64,000 nt of DNA. Origin: an uncultured Porphyromonadaceae bacterium. Lineage in GTDB: Bacteria; Bacteroidota; Bacteroidia; Bacteroidales; Muribaculaceae. Shown one piece after another: positions 41,112-50,234 of this stretch (position 1 is the stretch's first letter; every line of letters begins with the position of its first letter). The notes under the pieces are model-generated. The model made no database searches and was not told where the DNA came from. It saw only the letters and a list, made by a program, of their open reading frames with translations. The stretch spans positions 1 through 64,000 of the forward strand of contig URAU01000011.1 in NCBI GenBank assembly GCA_900545955.1. Reading direction: 5' to 3'. The position numbers and the translations under genes are program-made.

Positions 41112-42440
41112 ATGACACAGGCTAAACAAGGCTCCAACGGACGCACTATAGCCATCATCACGATGTTTTTTATCTTCGCGATGATTTCGTTCGTTACCAA
41201 CATGGCCGCCCCCTTCGGCAATATCTGGGGTTTCAGATATGAATGGGCCGGCATGGCGGGCAACCTCATGAACTTCACCGCATATCTTTTCATGGGTATC
41301 CCCGCCGGCAACATGCTAATCCGCTACGGGTATAAGAAAACGGCTCTCATCGCTCTCGCCGTGGGTGCAATCGGTCTGGCCATCCAGCTCCTTTCGAGCA
41401 TTGTAGGCGACAACGTCGTGGTAATCGGCGGCGACAATCCTACTACCCTCAACCTCTTTATCTATCTGCTCGGCGCCCTCGTCTGCGGTGTCTGCGTGTG
41501 CATGCTCAACACCGTGGTCAACCCGATGCTCAACCTCCTCGGCGGTGGCGGCAACAAAGGCAACCAGCTCATCCAGACCGGTGGTACGCTCAACTCACTT
41601 TCCGGCACCCTGACTCCCATGCTCGTGGGTGTTCTCGTGGGCACTCTCACCAAGGAGACCACCATGGCCGCTGTTTCGCCCCTGGTAATCACCGGAATCG
41701 TGATTTTCGTACTCGCTTTCATCATCATTAGCTTCATCAAAATTCAGGAGCCTCAGGCTAACCTCAAGAAAGCCACCTACACCCACTCCCCGCTTGCTTT
41801 CCGCCACTGCACATTGGGCGTTATAGCAATCTTCTTCTACGTGGGTATCGAAATCGGTATTCCCGGCGAGATGAATGCCTGGATAAGTCGCGAGAACTTC
41901 GAGGGCGCAGCTGCCGTGGCCGGTTCGCTTGCCGCCATCTACTGGCTCTTCATGCTCATCGGCCGTTTCTGCAGCTCGATTATCAGCGGTAAAATCTCTA
42001 CACGCACACAGATGATTACCGTGTCGACCACGGCCATCATCCTCGTGCTTATCGCCATCTTCCTCCCCGAGGATATCACCTTTAAATCGCCTGAATTCAA
42101 GGCCCTCAACATAACCAGCGGCGAAGTGCCCCTAAAGTGTATGTTCCTCTTCCTCTGCGGCCTCTGCACCTCAGTGATGTGGGGCGGCATCTTCAATCTC
42201 GCCACCGAAGGTCTGGGCAAATATACGGCCAAGGCTTCCGGCCTCTTCATGACCATGGTTGTGGGTGGCGGCGTTATGCCCTTCATCCAGGACTACATCG
42301 GCCGCACCGTGGGCTACGTGTCGAGCTACTGGCTCGTGCTGGCCATGCTGGTCTATATTCTCTACTATTCGCTTATCGGCAGCAAGAACGTCAATACCGA
42401 CATTCCTGTCGACGAGGATCTGCCCGTCGACCCGGTATAA
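41112..42440 (+). CDS. FHS-family MFS sugar transporter (glucose/galactose/fucose type)
   Basis: A 442-residue inner-membrane permease with 12 hydrophobic helices, of the fucose:H+ symporter (FHS) family. NMAAPFGNIWGFRYEWAG in the first loop and NPMLNLLGGGGNKGNQLIQT in the middle fit Bacteroidales hexose transporters. The acidic C-terminal tail (DIPVDEDLPVDPV) is cytosolic. I use the ATG at 41112; the longer frame would begin upstream of the leader. It is followed by transketolase after an intergenic repeat, consistent with sugar import feeding the pentose phosphate pathway, but the substrate is not determined. Confidence 0.9.
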   Translation: MTQAKQGSNGRTIAIITMFFIFAMISFVTNMAAPFGNIWGFRYEWAGMAGNLMNFTAYLFMGIPAGNMLIRYGYKKTALIALAVGAIGLAIQLLSSIVGDNVVVIGGDNPTTLNLFIYLLGALVCGVCVCMLNTVVNPMLNLLGGGGNKGNQLIQTGGTLNSLSGTLTPMLVGVLVGTLTKETTMAAVSPLVITGIVIFVLAFIIISFIKIQEPQANLKKATYTHSPLAFRHCTLGVIAIFFYVGIEIGIPGEMNAWISRENFEGAAAVAGSLAAIYWLFMLIGRFCSSIISGKISTRTQMITVSTTAIILVLIAIFLPEDITFKSPEFKALNITSGEVPLKCMFLFLCGLCTSVMWGGIFNLATEGLGKYTAKASGLFMTMVVGGGVMPFIQDYIGRTVGYVSSYWLVLAMLVYILYYSLIGSKNVNTDIPVDEDLPVDPV

Positions 42441-42498
42441 CCGCTTCCGTCTACCTGTCTTAATAATTACAATCTATAATCTAACGTGAAATAGGACG

Positions 42499-42626
42499 TC
42501 GCAGAACCATCGAAACGTAGGGACGCACGGACCGTGCGTCCGACTACCAATTAAATTCCAGCCAATTATACGGACGCACGCGCCGTGCGTACGTACAATT
42601 CGGGCGAAAATTGTAGGTTTTGCAAC
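42499..42626. repeat. Interspersed double-dyad repeat, copy 2
   Basis: The same element as at 25581-25712. The first dyad (42521-42541) is nearly perfect, with 10-bp arms ggacgcacgg/ccgtgcgtcc around one base. The second spans 42572-42591, followed by acgtacaattcgggcg. The outer ends also pair loosely (gtcgcagaacc with ggttttgcaac), so the whole unit can fold. It lies between the transporter and tkt. Confidence 0.7.
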
Positions 42627-42662
42627 GATCATCTTTTCAACCTAAAAATCAAAACTTTTGGC

Positions 42663-44696
42663 ATGAATAAAGAACTCATCAACAAGGCTGCCAACACCGT
42701 GCGCGTGCTCGCAGCCTCAATGGTCGAGAAAGCCAAATCGGGTCATCCCGGTGGCGCCATGGGTGGCGCCGACTTTGTCAACGTGCTTTATTCCAAGTAT
42801 CTCATAACCGACCCCGACGATCCCACCTGGATTGCCCGCGACCGCTTCTTCCTCGATCCGGGCCATATGTCGCCCATGCTCTATTCGGTACTTGCCCTCA
42901 CCGGCAAATATACCGTCGAGGAGCTTCAGCAGTTCCGCCAGTGGGGGAGCGTCACCCCCGGCCATCCCGAGCTTGATCCTCACCGCGGGGTTGAGAACAC
43001 CTCCGGACCGCTCGGCCAGGGTCACACCATGGCCGTGGGCTGCGCTATCGCAGAGCGCTTCCTCCAGGCTCGTTTCGGCGACGTTGTGGCTCACAAGACC
43101 TACGCCTTCATCAGCGACGGCGGCGTGCAGGAGGAAATCTCGCAGGGCGCCGGCCGTATTGCCGGATTCCTGGGCCTGAGCAACCTCATAATGTTCTACG
43201 ACAGCAACCGCGTGCAGCTTTCCACCAATGTGGATGCTGTCGACGCTGAAGACGTCTGCGCCAAATATGCAGCGTGGGGCTGGAACGTGATTGAAATCGA
43301 CGGCACCGATCCTGAGGCCATCGCCAAGGCCATCGAGACCGCACAGGCCGAGACCAAGCGTCCGACCATTATCGTGGGCCACACCGTGATGGGCCGCGGC
43401 GCCGTAACCGCCTCCGGCGAGCTTTTTGAAGGAAAATGCTCCACCCACGGCCAGCCTCTGAGCAAGAGCGGCGCCGACTACGCAAAGACTATGGAGCATC
43501 TCGGCGCCGACCCCGCCAATCCCTGGATTATTCCCGCCGACGTGCAGAAGCTCTATGCCGACCGCAACGAGCAGCTGCGCAAGATTGCCGCCGAGCGCCA
43601 TGCTGCCGAGAAAGCATGGGCGGAGGCCAATCCCGAGCTCGCCCGCAAGCTCGACGACTTCATCAACAACCGTCTGCCTGAAATCGACTATTCCGCCATC
43701 GTGCAGAAAGCCGACGACGCCACCCGCAACGCTTCGGCCACCGTTCTGGCCACGCTCGCCGAGAAGGTCGAGAACATGATTGTTTCGAGTGCCGACCTTG
43801 CCAACTCCGACAAGACCGACGGCTTCCTCAAGAAGACACATCAGTTCCTTCCCGGCGACTTCTCCGGTGCCTTCCTCCAGGCCGGTGTATCCGAGCTTAC
43901 CATGGCCTCGATTATGAACGGCATCGCTCTGCATGGCGGCGTAATCGCAGCCTGCGGCACATTCTTCGTATTCTCCGACTACATGAAGCCCGCCGTGCGC
44001 CTTGCAGCTCTCATGGAGCTCCCCGTGAAATATATCTGGACCCACGACGCATTCCGCGTGGGCGAGGACGGCCCCACCCACGAACCCGTGGAGCAGGAGG
44101 CTCAGATCCGCCTTATGGAGGAACTCAAGAACTTCTCGGGCAAGCCCTCGATGCTCGTGCTCCGTCCGGCCGACGCTGTGGAGACCTCCGTGGCATGGCA
44201 GATGGCGATGGACAACTTCTCGACTCCCACAGCCCTCATCCTTTCGCGTCAGAATATCAAGGATCTCCCCGCTGCTACCGGCAACCGCTTCGAGGAGGCT
44301 CTCGGCGCCCATCAGGGCGGTTATGTGGTGATGGACACTCCTCACCCGCAGGTTGTGCTCGTAGCCAACGGCTCGGAGGTTTCCCTCCTCTGTGAAGTGG
44401 CCGTAGAGCTTGAGGCCGGCGGCGTGCCTTGCCGCGTGGTTTCCGTGCCCTCCATCGGCGTGTTCGAGCAGCAGGACAAGGATTACCGCCTGAGCGTTAT
44501 TCCCGAAGGTGTGCCCGTATTCGGTCTCACAGCCGGCCTCCCCTCCACGCTCCGCGGTGTGGTAGGACGCGATGGAATGGTGTTTGGCCTCGACCACTTC
44601 GGTGCATCCGCTCCATATAAGGTGCTCGACGAGAAGTTCGGCTTTACCGTGCAGAACATCACCGAGCAGGTGCTCCGTTTCCTCCACCGCATCTGA
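42663..44696 (+). CDS. tkt: Transketolase
   Basis: A 677-residue TPP enzyme of the non-oxidative pentose phosphate pathway. GHPGGAMGGADF and GPLGQGHTMAVG near the N-terminus, the TPP region FISDGGVQEEISQGAGRIAG, the middle-domain THDAFRVGEDGPTHEPVEQE and the C-terminal FGASAPYKVLDEKFG are all present. The ATG at 42663 gives the conserved MNKELINKAANTVRVLA; a longer frame from 42585 lies within the repeat element and is not real. A strong GC hairpin terminates it. A 656-codon antisense frame is a composition artefact. Confidence 0.96.
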   Translation: MNKELINKAANTVRVLAASMVEKAKSGHPGGAMGGADFVNVLYSKYLITDPDDPTWIARDRFFLDPGHMSPMLYSVLALTGKYTVEELQQFRQWGSVTPGHPELDPHRGVENTSGPLGQGHTMAVGCAIAERFLQARFGDVVAHKTYAFISDGGVQEEISQGAGRIAGFLGLSNLIMFYDSNRVQLSTNVDAVDAEDVCAKYAAWGWNVIEIDGTDPEAIAKAIETAQAETKRPTIIVGHTVMGRGAVTASGELFEGKCSTHGQPLSKSGADYAKTMEHLGADPANPWIIPADVQKLYADRNEQLRKIAAERHAAEKAWAEANPELARKLDDFINNRLPEIDYSAIVQKADDATRNASATVLATLAEKVENMIVSSADLANSDKTDGFLKKTHQFLPGDFSGAFLQAGVSELTMASIMNGIALHGGVIAACGTFFVFSDYMKPAVRLAALMELPVKYIWTHDAFRVGEDGPTHEPVEQEAQIRLMEELKNFSGKPSMLVLRPADAVETSVAWQMAMDNFSTPTALILSRQNIKDLPAATGNRFEEALGAHQGGYVVMDTPHPQVVLVANGSEVSLLCEVAVELEAGGVPCRVVSVPSIGVFEQQDKDYRLSVIPEGVPVFGLTAGLPSTLRGVVGRDGMVFGLDHFGASAPYKVLDEKFGFTVQNITEQVLRFLHRI

Positions 44697-44721
44697 TAGT
44701 ATTTTATCTAAAGCCTCATAT

Positions 44722-44757
44722 CGGCGGCGTGCCCCCTCGCGGGCGCGCCGCCGTTTT
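44722..44757 (+). terminator. Intrinsic terminator of tkt
   Basis: An 8-bp perfect core (cggcggcg 44722-44729 with cgccgccg 44746-44753), extended by further GC pairs, then TTTT. Confidence 0.85.
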
Positions 44758-44873
44758 GTAATTCAAATAATTATTCGTATCTTTCAGCCACCGTTTCCGC
44801 TATAGCCCTCGGGCAGTTACTTATGGCTTAATCTAACCCGATGAAATCATTATTCACATAACAGTTTTTATTT

Positions 44874-46625
44874 ATGAGTTTGAAAACCACATTCGGTCTG
44901 GCTCTGGCTTCTGCCGCCGGACTGGCTATGGCCTCGTGTGCAGGTAGCGACGGCGCTAAGATGGAATATGTTGCGGTCCAGCAGGAGGCCGACGGCAACT
45001 GGAGCCTTTATGCTCCCGACGGCACCCTCCTCTACGAGGACGAGTTCAAGAACGCCCCCTCGGCCGTAATCAACGGCTATTTCTCTGTTGAAGAGGGTAA
45101 GGGCTATACCCTCTATAAGGTCGGTGAGAAACCCGAACCGGTGGCCGACTGCGAGGGCCTGAAATATGTGGGCTATATGGCCGACGGCCTCGTGCCCGTC
45201 ACGCTTCCAAAGGAACGCATCTCCTTAGTCGACGGCTCCGGCAAGCGCGTGTTCACTCTCGATCCGGTCGGCGGTAAGGAAATCACCTATTGCTCGCATG
45301 GCTACTCCGACGGAATGCTGACCGTAATGGCTGAAGATGGCAACATGGGTTATGTCGACACCAAAGGCGAATATATCGTTGAACCTAAGTACAGCACCTG
45401 CAACGATTTCTCCGAAGGCCTGGCTCTGGTTTTGAAAACCATTGGCGAAGGCGAGGATGCCGAAACCAAATATATCGTAATCAATAAGAAAGGCGACGAG
45501 GTGTTTGCCCTCAAGGCGGGGTTTGCGCCTGAGATGTTTAAGTATGGTTCTGGCTACCTGCCCGTCAAGGATACAAACGGGCATATCCTGTTTTACGATA
45601 AAAAGGGGGAGGTATACTTTAAATCCCCCAACAAAGTGAAAGGGGTGGGAACCTACAACGACAAGATGTTTGCTTTCTATACCGAAGATGGCGAGTGGGG
45701 CGTGATGGACTACCAATGCGAAACCCTCGTACGCCCGAAATACACCCATACGCAACTGATGAGCGACGGCCGTATCCTCGCCGTAGACGACAAGCGTGCC
45801 GATGTATTCGACGACAAGGGCAATACGCTCTACCGCATCGACGACTACAACTATGTATTCTACTGGGAGGGGTTCGGGCTGATAGCAGCCGACAAGCGTA
45901 CGCAGACTTTCCTCGACGAAAACGGCAAACCAATCCGTTCGGCTGAATTTAATGAAGTCCGCGCGTCCGAAAGCGCAAGCTACGGTGTATACAGCGACTA
46001 CTTCAATATGGCTGCCGTAGTGTCCGACGTAACCTCGATGATTACTCCCAAAGGCGTGGGCGAGTTTGTGCTCGGCGAGGCTCCCTCAGCCCATTTCTCC
46101 GCCCCTGCCGACTACTGCTACACTTCCACGCCCGACATCCCGTCGCTTGAAAAGAGCGGTTACCACTATACCGTCAGCGTCCAGGCTCAGTTCAGCTCAA
46201 ATATGGCCGACTACTCCTACGGCTTCTACGGCTATGACTACCGCCGCACCAACTACTGGCGCACTGGTTGTCAGCTCGTAGGGATGCGCATCTTCATCAA
46301 CACGCAGACCGACTGGGGCAACGACGGGAGTCTTGCCATCGTGAAGGATCTGGAGGGTAAAGGCTATGCAAGCGTCGCCACTACCGCCGCCGATGCGTCG
46401 GAATTCATCGCATTGCTTAGCAAGGATGGCATACTGGTTACTGTATCGAGCACGAAAGGGGCTTCGAACGGCCGTGTAGTTGTGCAGAAAAATACGCCGG
46501 AAACCCTCGCAGCTATCCGCGACCGCATCGTCGCCATGGGCGGCAAGGCGGGTGCGCCAGCCGAAAAGTCTACCGAGCAAACTGAAATCGTCGAAACCGC
46601 CGACACCATGGCCGTTGAGAAATAA
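44874..46625 (+). CDS. WG-repeat lipoprotein
   Basis: A 583-residue exported protein. A lipoprotein signal is likely: hydrophobic start and LAMASC with Cys22. From about residue 40 to 380 there are degenerate WG-type repeats of beta hairpins (YVDTKGEYIVEPKYSTCNDF; WGVMDYQCETLVRPKYTH), each ending in a P-K-Y pattern. Residues about 380-560 form a separate domain with VSVQAQFSSNMADYSYGFYG. The tail is T/E-rich. The role is unknown; such proteins may bind peptides or polysaccharide at the surface. It stands alone between terminators. Confidence 0.8.
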   Translation: MSLKTTFGLALASAAGLAMASCAGSDGAKMEYVAVQQEADGNWSLYAPDGTLLYEDEFKNAPSAVINGYFSVEEGKGYTLYKVGEKPEPVADCEGLKYVGYMADGLVPVTLPKERISLVDGSGKRVFTLDPVGGKEITYCSHGYSDGMLTVMAEDGNMGYVDTKGEYIVEPKYSTCNDFSEGLALVLKTIGEGEDAETKYIVINKKGDEVFALKAGFAPEMFKYGSGYLPVKDTNGHILFYDKKGEVYFKSPNKVKGVGTYNDKMFAFYTEDGEWGVMDYQCETLVRPKYTHTQLMSDGRILAVDDKRADVFDDKGNTLYRIDDYNYVFYWEGFGLIAADKRTQTFLDENGKPIRSAEFNEVRASESASYGVYSDYFNMAAVVSDVTSMITPKGVGEFVLGEAPSAHFSAPADYCYTSTPDIPSLEKSGYHYTVSVQAQFSSNMADYSYGFYGYDYRRTNYWRTGCQLVGMRIFINTQTDWGNDGSLAIVKDLEGKGYASVATTAADASEFIALLSKDGILVTVSSTKGASNGRVVVQKNTPETLAAIRDRIVAMGGKAGAPAEKSTEQTEIVETADTMAVEK

Positions 46626-46649
46626 TTCCGTACATCGCTGAATTTTAAC

Positions 46650-46688
46650 AATAACCTCGGAAACCATCCTGCCGTTTCCGGGGTTATT
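46650..46688 (+). terminator. Hairpin after the WG-repeat gene
   Basis: Arms 46650-46664 and 46674-46688 pair with a single G-U wobble around a 9-base loop, 25 bases past the stop codon. Confidence 0.6.
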
Positions 46689-46814
46689 CATGTAGAGAGG
46701 CAAGCGCCTGAATAGTGCATTTAGTGGTAGCGACCCGGCAAACTCGTGATGTAAGGTTATTCACATTTTTAGCTTTTTAGGGGCGGAAATGTGAAATAAT
46801 CGAAATATATTTCT

Positions 46815-46822
46815 TAACTTTA
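46815..46822 (+). promoter_or_regulatory. -7-like box of first OmpA-like gene
   Basis: TAACTTTA differs from TAnnTTTG at the last base. The paralog has TACCTTTA at exactly the same distance from its ATG, and both are followed by a shared acg-y-gatttttgc stretch, which supports its use. Confidence 0.45.
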
Positions 46823-47008
46823 CGTCGATTTTTGCGGGCATAGCCTTTGGAACAGGGCTTTCCGGCTATAAAATGCTACGTATTTCGCTGAATGCGTGGC
46901 GTTTCGGTGCGGTTTCCGCGGCGCGCTCGCTTTAATCGGAGGGACAAGGGATGAAACGATAAAATATAATTTCATAAATACAATCACAAAACGTTTTAAA
47001 ATTTATCT

Positions 47009-48217
47009 ATGAAAAAGAGTTCTATCTTAGCATTGAGTCTGGCAATGGCCGCTACTACTGCCGTGGCTCAGAATGCTCAGGAAGTGACCTACACCGAGGA
47101 TCCCTCGCAGGGTGTGCTTCTGAACAAGTTTGAGAACAACTGGTTCATTCAGGCTGAAGGCGGTGTGGCCGTCGGCTTTACCCACGAGGACCAGCACCGT
47201 AAGTTCGGCGACCGCTTCGCTCCCGCAGCTTCGCTCTATGTGGGCAAATGGTTCAGCCCCATCATCGGTGCCCGTCTGGGCGCTGACTTCCTTTCGGTGA
47301 AGGGTCTCCACAAATATGAAATGGACGCTATCGGTGCTCAGCCCTGGGAAAACTCCGTCAATGGCTACGAGAAGACCAAGGTGAACTACATCGGCCCGGG
47401 CTTCGACGTGATGATCAACCTCACCAACTGGTGGTGCGGCTATAAGCCCAACCGTGTCTACAACGCATACTTCTATGCCGGTGGTGCCTACTACTGGACG
47501 TTTGCAAAACGCCCCAAAAACGGCAACTACAACGACCTCGAGTGGAAGAATGCAAACGATAAGGTTATCGCTCTCCGCGCCGGTATCACTCAGGAATTCA
47601 ATCTCAGCAAGCACTTCGCCCTCGGTCTCGACCTCCGCGCTACCGCCATCGAGAACCACAACGACGGCTACGGCTACACCGGCGTAGTTGCTGAAGCCCT
47701 CCTCACCGCTACCTACAAGTTCGGCAAGACCGAGTGGAACGCTCCCGTGGTTCCCGTCTGCGCTCCCGCCGGCGAAAACTGCGACGAATACCGCGCACGC
47801 CTTCAGGCTGCCGACGCCCGCATCGCCGACCTCGAAGCTCAGCTCAAGGCCTGCCTGAACCGCCCCGTTCAGAAGGAAGTTGTAACCAAGGCACCCCTTG
47901 CCACCATCTACTATCCCATCAACGTATACCGTCTGACTTCGGTCGACAAGCGCGTGCTTGAGTCGGTTGCCAACGTAATGAAGGCTGACACGAAGAAGAA
48001 ATACACCCTTACCGGATGGGCCGACAACTACACTGGCACTGATGCCTACAACAAGCGTCTGCGCGAAAACCGCGTGAACACCGTGAAGGCTCAGCTCGTG
48101 CGCTACGGCGTAGCCGACAGCCAGCTCAACGCTACCATCAACAACGGCAACCGCGTTGACCTCGGCGACAAGTGCCTCACCCTCGACCGCGCCGTCACCA
48201 TCGAGGTGGCTGAATAA
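47009..48217 (+). CDS. OmpA-family outer-membrane protein, paralog 1
   Basis: A 402-residue outer-membrane protein. The signal peptide covers residues 1-21 (TTAVAQ). Residues about 35-245 are a beta barrel with aromatic strands (NNWFIQAEGGVAVGFTHEDQ; YNAYFYAGGAYYWTFAKRP). Residues about 250-285 hold a Cys-containing linker and short coiled coil (DEYRARLQAADARIADLEAQ). From about 300 there is an OmpA-like peptidoglycan-binding domain (LTGWADNYTGTDAYNKRLRE). It should anchor the outer membrane to peptidoglycan and is probably abundant. Its last 384 bases are identical to those of the paralog at 48852. Confidence 0.9.
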   Translation: MKKSSILALSLAMAATTAVAQNAQEVTYTEDPSQGVLLNKFENNWFIQAEGGVAVGFTHEDQHRKFGDRFAPAASLYVGKWFSPIIGARLGADFLSVKGLHKYEMDAIGAQPWENSVNGYEKTKVNYIGPGFDVMINLTNWWCGYKPNRVYNAYFYAGGAYYWTFAKRPKNGNYNDLEWKNANDKVIALRAGITQEFNLSKHFALGLDLRATAIENHNDGYGYTGVVAEALLTATYKFGKTEWNAPVVPVCAPAGENCDEYRARLQAADARIADLEAQLKACLNRPVQKEVVTKAPLATIYYPINVYRLTSVDKRVLESVANVMKADTKKKYTLTGWADNYTGTDAYNKRLRENRVNTVKAQLVRYGVADSQLNATINNGNRVDLGDKCLTLDRAVTIEVAE

Positions 48218-48276
48218 TCAGCGTTACATTCGACCTTCCGCTCCATTGCGGGGGTCGTCATCAGACGAAAATTTTG

Positions 48277-48314
48277 AAAAGTGTGTTGGAATCGTCCGAT
48301 TCCGGCACACTTTT
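48277..48314 (+). terminator. Terminator of OmpA-like paralog 1
   Basis: Near-perfect 18-base arms (48277-48294 and 48297-48314) with two U-G pairs; the right arm ends in TTTT. Confidence 0.8.
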
Positions 48315-48657
48315 CCATTATAAGGTGATTGAAACTTTTTTAGAAAAGAATTTGAGAGGATTTTGGAGCGGAATTAACCTGAAAATGAGGGTGCGATGCG
48401 GGCATCGAGACCGAAAAAGAGTTTGAAAGTAGTAAAAAGAGACCAAATGCTTTAAGAATATATTTTGTGAAGTCATTTTAAGAGAAAGTTTAAATTACGT
48501 CGGTATATAGGCTTGTCCTTAATTCCCTTTTCTTCGGTCCGCTGACATAGTCGCTTAAGTGTCCTCGTTTCCCGTCGTCAGGAGCAGTTATGCAATATTT
48601 TATCAAGAAATAATGCAAAAATCCCCCGTTAATAAACAAGTTTTAAAATTTATTTAC

Positions 48658-48665
48658 TACCTTTA
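48658..48665 (+). promoter_or_regulatory. -7-like box of second OmpA-like gene
   Basis: TACCTTTA, 186 bases before the ATG, in the same context and at the same distance as TAACTTTA before paralog 1. Confidence 0.45.
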
Positions 48666-48851
48666 CGCTGATTTTTGCATCCAACCGCCACCGCAGTGAC
48701 ACTGCTGCGTCCTTGTAGCGATTAATGCATTGATTACCAGTGGGGGGTCATTGCGCTATGGCTTCTGATGCCGGTGCGGTGCTCTCCTGGGGGATGGGTA
48801 ATAATTTATGTAAAATCATAATATAGTCTTAAAACGTTTTAAACATTATCT

Positions 48852-50078
48852 ATGAAAAAGAGTTCTATCTTAGCATTGTGCGTCACCATGGCTGCATCGG
48901 CCGCTATGGCACAGAATGCTCAGGAGGTTACCTACACGGAGGACGCCTCGCAGGGACTGCTGGTGAACAAGTTCAAGAGCAACTGGTTCATTCAGGCTGA
49001 GGCCGGTGCTGCCGTAGGCCTTACCCATGAGGACCAGCACCTGAAGTTCGGCAAGCGTATCACTCCTGCCGCATCGCTGTATGTAGGCAAATGGTTCACC
49101 CCGATTCTTGGTGCCCGTCTCGGTGTTGATTATCTCGCTGTGAAAGGTCTGCATAAGTACGACAACGAAGCTGTCGGCGCCGAGCCCTGGCTTCTTCCCG
49201 AGGATGGTCTGGAGAAGACCAAAGTAAACTACATCGGACCGGCCTTCGACGTTATGGTAAACCTCTCCAACTGGTGGTGCGGCTATAACCCCAAACGCGT
49301 CTACAATGCATATTTCTATGCCGGTGGAGCCTTCTATTGGACGATGGCCAAGCGCCCCGAATACCATCCCTATACAGAAAACGACAACTGGGGTGACCTC
49401 GAGTGGCACAACGCCCACGACAAGGTACTCGCCATCCGTGCCGGTATTACTCAGGAATTCAATATCACCGAGCGCTTCGCCCTTGGTCTCGATCTCCGCG
49501 CAACCGCCGTATCCAACCATAACGACGGCTACGGCTATACCGGCGTAATCGGTCAGGCTCTCATCACCGCCACCTACAAGTTCGGCAAGACCGAGTGGAA
49601 CGCTCCCGTGGTTCCCGTGTGCCCCCCTGCCGGCGAAAACTGCGACGAATACCGCGCACGCCTTCAGGCTGCCGACGCCCGTATCGCCGACCTCGAGGCT
49701 CAGCTCAAGGCCTGCCTGAACCGCCCCGTTCAGAAGGAAGTTGTAACCAAGGCACCCCTTGCCACCATCTACTATCCCATCAACGTATACCGTCTGACTT
49801 CGGTCGACAAGCGCGTGCTTGAGTCGGTTGCCAACGTAATGAAGGCTGACACGAAGAAGAAATACACCCTTACCGGATGGGCCGACAACTACACTGGCAC
49901 TGATGCCTACAACAAGCGTCTGCGCGAAAACCGCGTGAACACCGTGAAGGCTCAGCTCGTGCGCTACGGCGTAGCCGACAGCCAGCTCAACGCTACCATC
50001 AACAACGGCAACCGCGTTGACCTCGGCGACAAGTGCCTCACCCTCGACCGCGCCGTCACCATCGAGGTGGCTGAATAA
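48852..50078 (+). CDS. OmpA-family outer-membrane protein, paralog 2
   Basis: A 408-residue paralog of the preceding gene with the same order: signal peptide, beta barrel, Cys-containing linker, short coiled coil and OmpA C-terminal domain. The barrel is diverged and has a longer loop (PEYHPYTENDNWGDLEWHN). From the coiled coil to the stop the DNA is identical to paralog 1 (49698-50081 against 47837-48220), while the barrels differ in many silent and replacement sites. The two could be expressed together or serve as alternatives with different surface loops. Confidence 0.9.
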   Translation: MKKSSILALCVTMAASAAMAQNAQEVTYTEDASQGLLVNKFKSNWFIQAEAGAAVGLTHEDQHLKFGKRITPAASLYVGKWFTPILGARLGVDYLAVKGLHKYDNEAVGAEPWLLPEDGLEKTKVNYIGPAFDVMVNLSNWWCGYNPKRVYNAYFYAGGAFYWTMAKRPEYHPYTENDNWGDLEWHNAHDKVLAIRAGITQEFNITERFALGLDLRATAVSNHNDGYGYTGVIGQALITATYKFGKTEWNAPVVPVCPPAGENCDEYRARLQAADARIADLEAQLKACLNRPVQKEVVTKAPLATIYYPINVYRLTSVDKRVLESVANVMKADTKKKYTLTGWADNYTGTDAYNKRLRENRVNTVKAQLVRYGVADSQLNATINNGNRVDLGDKCLTLDRAVTIEVAE

Positions 50079-50142
50079 TCCGCTTCTTCGGTAGAAGACC
50101 ATTTGATGCCCGGGCCTCCGGCCTCTGCGGCAATCCATACCG

Positions 50143-50184
50143 AACCCCGCCATAATCCCCTTCCGGGCTTCTGGCGGGGTTTGC
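50143..50184 (+). terminator. Terminator of OmpA-like paralog 2
   Basis: Perfect 10-bp arms (50143-50152 and 50172-50181). The end of the right arm runs into the TTTG used as the -33 element of ung. Confidence 0.75.
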
Positions 50185-50210
50185 TATTTGCCGCCTTTTC
50201 ACTACCTTTG
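50180..50210 (+). promoter_or_regulatory. ung promoter
   Basis: TTTG (50180-50183), 19 bases, then TACCTTTG (50203-50210). The leader to the ATG at 50235 is about 18-20 nt. A second TTTG at 50187-50190 is too close. Confidence 0.65.
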
Positions 50211-50234
50211 CTTCTGCACAATAATATAAGTATT

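Larger units (their letters stand above)
46626..47008 (+). other. Intergenic region before the first OmpA-like gene
   Basis: This stretch of 383 bases has no gene. It holds a long hairpin at 46650-46688 (15-bp arms with one wobble) that ends the WG-repeat transcript, although no T-run follows. A -7-like box TAACTTTA lies at 46815-46822, and a leader of 186 nt runs from there to the ATG. The last part (aaaacgttttaaa at 46988-47000 and the following initiation region) is shared with the paralog at 48852. Confidence 0.6.
48218..48851 (+). other. 634-base intergenic region between the OmpA-like paralogs
   Basis: AT-rich DNA with no believable gene. It holds the terminator of paralog 1 (48277-48314), about 340 bases in which I see no structure, and then a -7-like box TACCTTTA (48658-48665) followed by a 186-nt leader to the ATG of paralog 2. 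The final 20 bases match those before paralog 1. Confidence 0.6.

Noticed and set aside
42585..42662. Extended N-terminus for transketolase
   Set aside because: The added 26 codons fall in the interspersed repeat and are not conserved; the ATG at 42663 gives the standard start.
42717..44687. 656-codon open frame antisense to transketolase
   Set aside because: It mirrors the tkt gene exactly, has a His/Gly/Val-rich composition typical of antisense frames in GC3-biased genes, and matches no family.
48870..50153. 427-codon open frame antisense to the second OmpA-like gene
   Set aside because: Shadow of the strongly codon-biased porin gene; the same shadow appears antisense to its paralog.
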